Positions 30,703 to 34,684 of a stretch of DNA of 34,684 nt are shown here, in pieces (within the stretch, counting starts at the first letter, position 1; every line of letters starts with the position of its first letter). A program made the translations under genes and the position numbers. The notes beneath the pieces were generated by a model. It ran no database searches and had not been told where the DNA came from. It saw only the letters and a program-made list of their open reading frames with translations. The DNA is taken from contig LMZS01000165.1 of the NCBI GenBank assembly GCA_001567085.1, forward strand, positions 1 through 34,684, in the 5' to 3' direction. Origin of the DNA: Chloroflexi bacterium OLB15. GTDB taxonomy: Bacteria; Chloroflexota; Anaerolineae; Aggregatilineales; Phototrophicaceae.

Positions 30703-31455
30703 TTAAACTGTTAAATCCCATGCCGCCAGATCGGCCATAAAACGATGAGCTGTCATATCCAGATGGATCGGCGTCAGGCTGGCATACCCGTGATGGATTG
30801 CCCATACATCCGTTGCCTCATGCTGAAATTCTCCAATCGGCTCTGGCCCCTGAATACGCAGGATATTTCCATCGCGATGCAGCTCGTCGCGGTAAATCCG
30901 CACGCCCTGCCGCGTTAGCCGCAGCCCATTCACACGCGGCACATTCGGCACATTCAGGTTGAGGATGGTCATCAGCGGGATCGGCTTTTGCAGCGCCATT
31001 TTGACCACTTCAACTGCCACTCGCGCCGCCTCAGCATAATCCTCAACGGTATCTGCGTCGCGGCTGTCCAGCGATACAGCTACTGCTGGCGCGCCGTTAA
31101 TCGCAGACTCTAATGCCGCCGTTACCGTTCCGCTGTAGGTGATATCCTGCGCCATATTCGATCCCCGGTTGATGCCGCTGACCACCAGATCGGGCGGCCA
31201 TGCGGTCAGCCCTAGCGCGCATAAAGCGATGCAGTCGGCTGGCGAGCCTTCTACTGAGGTCGCGATGGTGCCGTCTGCCAGCGTCACGTCATGCACTGCG
31301 ATATCTTGAAACAGCGTTTTCTTATGCCCGGTTGCGCTCTGATTGCGAGCTGGCGCCGCCACATGCACTTCACCCAACGTTCGCATCGCCTGTGCCAGCG
31401 CCAATACCCCCGGCGCATGCACGCCGTCATCGTTGGTGACAATAATTCGCGTCAT
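30703..31455 (-). CDS. surE: 5'/3'-nucleotidase SurE
   Basis: Metal-dependent nucleoside monophosphate phosphatase of the SurE family, cytoplasmic, 250 aa (normal length). It begins MTRIIVTNDDGVHAPGVLAL. Metal ligands by family alignment are D9, D10, S40 (in APARNQSATGH) and N96 (in VVSGINRGSN). SVEGSPADCIALCAL and DITYSGTVTAALESAI are also family signatures. It heads a three-gene minus-strand unit with the one-TM protein and the methyltransferase-like gene. It is not next to pcm here, unlike in enterobacteria. ATG 31455. Confidence 0.96.
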   Translation of the reverse strand: MTRIIVTNDDGVHAPGVLALAQAMRTLGEVHVAAPARNQSATGHKKTLFQDIAVHDVTLADGTIATSVEGSPADCIALCALGLTAWPPDLVVSGINRGSNMAQDITYSGTVTAALESAINGAPAVAVSLDSRDADTVEDYAEAARVAVEVVKMALQKPIPLMTILNLNVPNVPRVNGLRLTRQGVRIYRDELHRDGNILRIQGPEPIGEFQHEATDVWAIHHGYASLTPIHLDMTAHRFMADLAAWDLTV

Positions 31456-31490
31456 TGTGTCCCATTCACTGTGCTGAAAAACATTCGTGT

Positions 31491-31496
31491 AGTATA
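31491..31496 (-). promoter_or_regulatory. -10 element candidate for surE
   Basis: TATACT on the minus strand (GGCTATACTACACG), about 36 bases before ATG 31455. No convincing -35 is seen. It lies in the divergent surE-recF gap. Confidence 0.35.
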
Positions 31497-31667
31497 GCCG
31501 GAACCTTTGTTTTGTGGGTGACTGGTAGTTCTATTTCGCGGTTTCTGTTCGCCCAATGAGGTCATCTTCTCTGGTGGGTTGGCTCAGGAATTGGGGCGGG
31601 GCACTTTTTGACTCCGTGAATTTAGCGACAAATGTGCTAAAATAAGCGCCTTACTCACCCTGAAATT

Positions 31668-32891
31668 TTGCCTGAATCTTTCGTGCGTGTAGACCATCTA
31701 TCGCTCACCAATTTCCGCAATTATGCGCGCCTTGAATTGGAACTGCCTGCTGAACAACCGATGCTTGTTGTCGGCGAAAACGCGCAGGGCAAAACCAATT
31801 TGCTGGAAGCCATCTATTACCTTGCCGCCGCCAAGTCGCCTTATACCCAGAGTGACCGCCAGTTGATCCACTGGCGCGCCGAAGATGATCCGATCCCCTT
31901 TGCCCGCATCGCCGCCGATATAGTCACCCTTAAATCCTCGTCCACCCGCCTCGAAATCACGCTGATGATCGAGCGTCTTGGCGAAACCGGCAGCCGTTTT
32001 CGCAAGGTGATCAAGGTCAATGGTGTCGAAAAACGGGCGATGGATGTGATCGGCCTGTTCAATGTCGTGCTGTTTTTGCCGCAGGATTTAGCGCTGATCG
32101 AAGGCTCGCCCGCTGACCGCCGCCGCTTCATTGATGACACGCTGGGGCAGGTGGATGCCGGATATGCCGCCGCGCTTGACAGCTACGAAAAGGTGCTGCC
32201 TCAGCGCAACGCCCTGCTGCGCCGCATCGCCGAACGTGGCGCAAACGCCAGCGAACTTGAATACTGGGATGAGCAGATCGCGAATGCCGGTGCGGTGATC
32301 ATCGCTGGCCGGCAGCGATTCCTTCGTGAGATGGAGTACGATGCCCAGCGCGCTCATGCCGATTTAACTGGACGCGCCGAAACCCTGACCCTGCGCTACC
32401 AGCCCAGCTTTGTCCCTACCTTCAATGGCAGCGGCCAGCTTTCCTTTGAAGCCTATGGGCTAGATTTGCATCGCGATATTGATCCGGCGCAAATCGCCCC
32501 GCAGTTTCTTGCCCAGCTTCATGCTGAACAATGGGAATCCATTCAGCGTGGCGCTACCCTGTCTGGCCCCCACCGTGATGAGCTTCGCCTGCTGATCAAC
32601 GGGCGCGATACCGGCTTATATGGCAGTCGTGGGCAGGCGCGTACCACCGTCATGGCCTGCAAGTTAGCAGAACTGTCGTGGATGCGTAATCGTATCGGCG
32701 AATGGCCGGTGCTGCTGCTGGATGAAGTCGTCGCTGAATTGGATGCTTCGCGGCGCGCCTACCTGCTGGAACGCATTGACGGCGTTTCGCAAACCCTCGC
32801 CACCACCACCGAGCCGGATATTTTTTCTGATACCTTTCTTCAGCGTGCTGCTGTCTGGCGCGTCAGCGATGGCCAGATTGACGCTGATTAA
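31668..32891 (+). CDS. recF: DNA replication and repair protein RecF
   Basis: SMC-like ATPase that loads RecA at gaps with RecO and RecR. About 407 aa, slightly longer than the usual ~360-380. It starts LSLTNFRNYARLELELP, then Walker A GENAQGKTNLLEAIYYL, FLPQDLALIEGSPADRRRFI, YEKVLPQRNALLR, signature GPHRDEL followed by SRGQARTTVMACKLAEL, and Walker B PVLLLDEVVAELD with the D-loop. The frame begins with TTG 31668; GTG 31683 (VRVDHLSLTNFRNY) matches where RecF proteins usually begin and is an equally good start. No ribosome site is clear for either. It is not flanked by dnaA, dnaN or gyrB, so the classic origin cluster is not present. Confidence 0.95.
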   Translation: MPESFVRVDHLSLTNFRNYARLELELPAEQPMLVVGENAQGKTNLLEAIYYLAAAKSPYTQSDRQLIHWRAEDDPIPFARIAADIVTLKSSSTRLEITLMIERLGETGSRFRKVIKVNGVEKRAMDVIGLFNVVLFLPQDLALIEGSPADRRRFIDDTLGQVDAGYAAALDSYEKVLPQRNALLRRIAERGANASELEYWDEQIANAGAVIIAGRQRFLREMEYDAQRAHADLTGRAETLTLRYQPSFVPTFNGSGQLSFEAYGLDLHRDIDPAQIAPQFLAQLHAEQWESIQRGATLSGPHRDELRLLINGRDTGLYGSRGQARTTVMACKLAELSWMRNRIGEWPVLLLDEVVAELDASRRAYLLERIDGVSQTLATTTEPDIFSDTFLQRAAVWRVSDGQIDAD

Positions 32892-33012
32892 CTTCACAGC
32901 CCCCACTAACGACTAGCGCCGCGTAAGGGGATATAAGCTGGCCCCCGCCCTTCTTCATACAAAATTCGCCTTCTCTGCCAACCCTTGATGCGCAAAGAGC
33001 CTAAAGGTTTGT

Positions 33013-33018
33013 TACAAT
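33013..33018 (+). promoter_or_regulatory. -10 element candidate for cdsA
   Basis: TACAAT (GTTACAATCGGAG) 32 bases before ATG 33051, with AGAAGG in the leader. The -35 region is poor. The 160-base gap after recF makes a separate promoter likely. Confidence 0.3.
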
Positions 33019-33050
33019 CGGAGTAAGATTAGAAGGCATTTCTCGCGCAA

Positions 33051-33926
33051 ATGGCAACGTTGCAGGGCGACGCTTCCAATAATTCGGCGCCAAAAGAACA
33101 AAAAGCGCCATCCAACCTTACACAGCGCATCTTGACTATTGTTATTCTTGGTCCGTTAGCGCTGTTGTTAGTCGTCGCTGGTGACTGGATATTCGCCGCC
33201 GGGGTGATTGCTATTGCGGCGATTGGCGTCATCGAGTTTTACCTGCTGGCGCATGATCGTCCGGCGCAGGGCAGCACCGTCATCGGCCTGCCTGCGGTGA
33301 TAGCTGTCGGCCTTGTCTATCAACTCAGGCAAGCCCAATGGGCGCTGCTCATCCTGGCGCTGGCGCTGCTGCTGACCATCCTTTATAAAACGTTCAGCCA
33401 TCATGACCTGAATCGCGCTGTTATGCAGGGGCTGACCACCGCGTTGGGGATTCTCTACATCGGCTTTCCCACCGGCTTTCTGATCTCAATACGCGGCATG
33501 CCCGACGGCTTTATCTGGATTCTGATGATCCTGGCGCTAACGTGGGGCAGCGATATCTTTGCCTATATCGGGGGGCGTCTGTTCGGGCGTCATCCGCTGG
33601 CGCCGACTATTTCCCCGAAAAAGACGGTGGAAGGCGCGATAGTTGGTTATTTCGGCGGCTTTATCCCGTCATTCATTCTGCTGGTTGTGGTCAGTAAATT
33701 AAGTCTGGAAACCCTGTTGATTATCCTGTTGGGGCCAATCGTCGCTATTCTGGGTGACCTGCTTGAATCCTGGATGAAACGGCGTTTTGGTGCCAAAGAT
33801 TCGCATGTGCGCGGCTTGAATATTTTCCCCGGTCATGGGGGGGTGCTTGACCGTGTAGATGCGCTGATTGCGGTGACGACCTTTTGCTATTTTGCGCTGT
33901 GGTTCACTCAGTTGATGACGATTTGA
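33051..33926 (+). CDS. cdsA: Phosphatidate cytidylyltransferase
   Basis: Integral membrane enzyme making CDP-diacylglycerol from phosphatidate and CTP, at the head of anionic phospholipid synthesis. 291 aa. A hydrophilic start of about 22 residues is followed by about eight hydrophobic helices. Family signatures are WGSDIFAYIGGRLFGRHPL, SPKKTVEGAIVG, LGDLLESWMKRRFGAKDS and FPGHGGVLDRVDAL. The spacing between KD and PGHGG (SHVRGLNIF) is about four residues longer than I expect for the usual K-D-x-x-x-x-[LIF]-P-G-H-G-G signature. The ribosome site AGAAGG lies a long 14 bases before ATG 33051. The next gene starts 13 bases downstream. Confidence 0.95.
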   Translation: MATLQGDASNNSAPKEQKAPSNLTQRILTIVILGPLALLLVVAGDWIFAAGVIAIAAIGVIEFYLLAHDRPAQGSTVIGLPAVIAVGLVYQLRQAQWALLILALALLLTILYKTFSHHDLNRAVMQGLTTALGILYIGFPTGFLISIRGMPDGFIWILMILALTWGSDIFAYIGGRLFGRHPLAPTISPKKTVEGAIVGYFGGFIPSFILLVVVSKLSLETLLIILLGPIVAILGDLLESWMKRRFGAKDSHVRGLNIFPGHGGVLDRVDALIAVTTFCYFALWFTQLMTI

Positions 33927-33939
33927 AGGGCTTTTCATT

Positions 33940-34320
33940 ATGACATCTAACCGTTCAGAGGTGGCGCAGACGCCCGACCGCGAACAACTTTTGAAAATGG
34001 CGATCTCTACCGCCAAACAGGGCAACAAACAGGCCGCGCGCATGATGTTTCAACAGGTGCTGTCTGGCGATTCACGCAATGAACGCGCGCTCATGTGGAT
34101 GGCGCAGCTTTCTGAAACCAAGACCGAGCGGGTGCAGTGGTTGAACCGCGTCATCGCCGTAAACCCGCTCAATGAACAGGCCAATGACGCCTTACGCAAA
34201 ATGCAGTACTCCAGCAGCGCCAAAGATAATCGGGTGCTGCTCATTTTTGGCGTCATTGCCGGCGTGCTGATTGTGTTGGCGCTGGTCGTGGTCATCAGTC
34301 TGATAACCCGACCCGTGTAA
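33940..34320 (+). CDS. Tail-anchored helical-repeat (TPR-like) protein
   Basis: 126 aa. About 90 residues of TPR-like helices: LLKMAISTAKQGNKQAARMM, FQQVLSGDSRNERALMWMAQ, and WLNRVIAVNPLNEQANDALR. One C-terminal membrane helix follows (about 99-123, LLIFGVIAGVLIVLALVVVI), so the helical part should face the cytoplasm. It starts 13 bases after cdsA, with AAGGG in the gap. The following gene encodes a clear paralogue of the repeat part. Such 'AR-x-x-x-x-VL...ALMWMA' proteins recur in Chloroflexota. The role is probably protein-protein interaction at the membrane, unproven. Confidence 0.8.
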   Translation: MTSNRSEVAQTPDREQLLKMAISTAKQGNKQAARMMFQQVLSGDSRNERALMWMAQLSETKTERVQWLNRVIAVNPLNEQANDALRKMQYSSSAKDNRVLLIFGVIAGVLIVLALVVVISLITRPV

Positions 34321-34373
34321 CATTATAAGAAAAGCTTCATACTGGTAACCGTTCAACTTCGGGAGAGCGTCGA

Positions 34374-34684
34374 TTGGCCGAGCCGAATATTGAAGAACTG
34401 CTGCGTCAGGGTGTAGATGCCGCCCGCAGCGGCGACAAACTGACCGCGCGGCGCTTGCTTCAGCAAGTGCTGTTGAACGACAAGCACAACGTTACCGCGC
34501 TGATGTGGATGGCGTCGGTGGTGGATACGCTGGAAGATCGGCGGGCATATTTACAGCGGGTGCTTCAGGTTGACCCCAATAACGAGCGCGCCCGTGAGGC
34601 CGCTTCGTCGTTTGGGCGGCGCGCCCGCGCCGAGCAGCAGCGCCCTCACGCCCCCGCCGTTCCAGCAGGTTCCTTCAAACGGCG
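34374..34684 (+). CDS. TPR-like protein, partial at the window end
   Basis: TTG 34374 with GGGAG eight bases upstream opens a frame running off the window: at least 103 residues. It begins MAEPNIEELLRQGVDAARSG, then LTARRLLQQVLLNDKHNVTA, LMWMASVVDTLEDRRAYLQR and VLQVDPNNERAREA. It then turns into an Arg/Ala/Pro-rich low-complexity linker. The repeat part aligns residue by residue with the preceding gene product (33940-34320), showing tandem duplication. The C-terminal part, possibly another domain or a membrane anchor, is not visible. Confidence 0.75.
   Translation, partial: MAEPNIEELLRQGVDAARSGDKLTARRLLQQVLLNDKHNVTALMWMASVVDTLEDRRAYLQRVLQVDPNNERAREAASSFGRRARAEQQRPHAPAVPAGSFKR

Overview
This is a moderately GC-rich bacterial chromosomal segment with dense operons on both strands. 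I see no rRNA or tRNA genes, CRISPR arrays, insertion sequences or phage genes. The style fits Chloroflexota, probably an Anaerolineae-type lineage. The reasons are very GAF-rich signalling proteins, secreted proteins with long Thr/Pro/Ala stalks, a PPC-domain lipoprotein with a Thr-Pro linker, and small 'ALMWMA' repeat proteins. This placement comes from gene style only; no marker-gene search was possible.

Layout. Positions 1-1160 hold a secreted Thr/Pro-rich stalk protein ending in a dockerin-like calcium-binding domain; its frame is broken by apparent one-base indels. 1263-3373 (minus) holds an unrecognised gene downstream of a dihydrolipoamide dehydrogenase gene. 3656-4042 is a small protein with a 'GNKAVQR...IQR' segment of the kind found in proteins associated with extracellular contractile injection systems (eCIS). 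4296-6536 is an OmpR-type response regulator and membrane histidine kinase pair. 6576-8392 (minus) holds two consecutive reading frames that probably belong to one gene: a second 'GNAAAARML...IQR' segment, then a PDZ-like domain and a lysozyme-like C-terminal domain. 8608-10455 is tsaE-tsaB-rimI, for tRNA t6A formation and N-terminal acetylation. 10646-11131 (minus) is a cyclophilin-type prolyl isomerase.

The centrepiece, 11624-26654, is a roughly 15 kb co-directional signalling operon. It encodes two overlapping single-domain receivers, three GAF proteins without a kinase domain (soluble, six-TM, and Cache-HAMP), and a 2,923-residue hybrid histidine kinase. The kinase has an extracellular sensor, HAMP, about ten GAF domains, one PAS, HisKA, HATPase and two receivers; the first receiver has lost its phosphoacceptor Asp. 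Two of the kinase-less proteins and the N-terminal part of the giant share one repeated core. This suggests that duplication built a multi-input array with one catalytic member.

After it come a GNAT acetyltransferase, a PPC-repeat lipoprotein, and a minus-strand group of surE, a one-TM protein and a shortened methyltransferase. Last are plus-strand recF, cdsA, and two tandem small helical-repeat genes, the second cut by the window end.

The best candidates for something undescribed are the GAF array operon and the pair of eCIS-tag-like loci that flank the two-component pair. Several apparent one-base indels lie in or near short same-base runs. They may be sequencing or assembly errors and should be checked against reads first.
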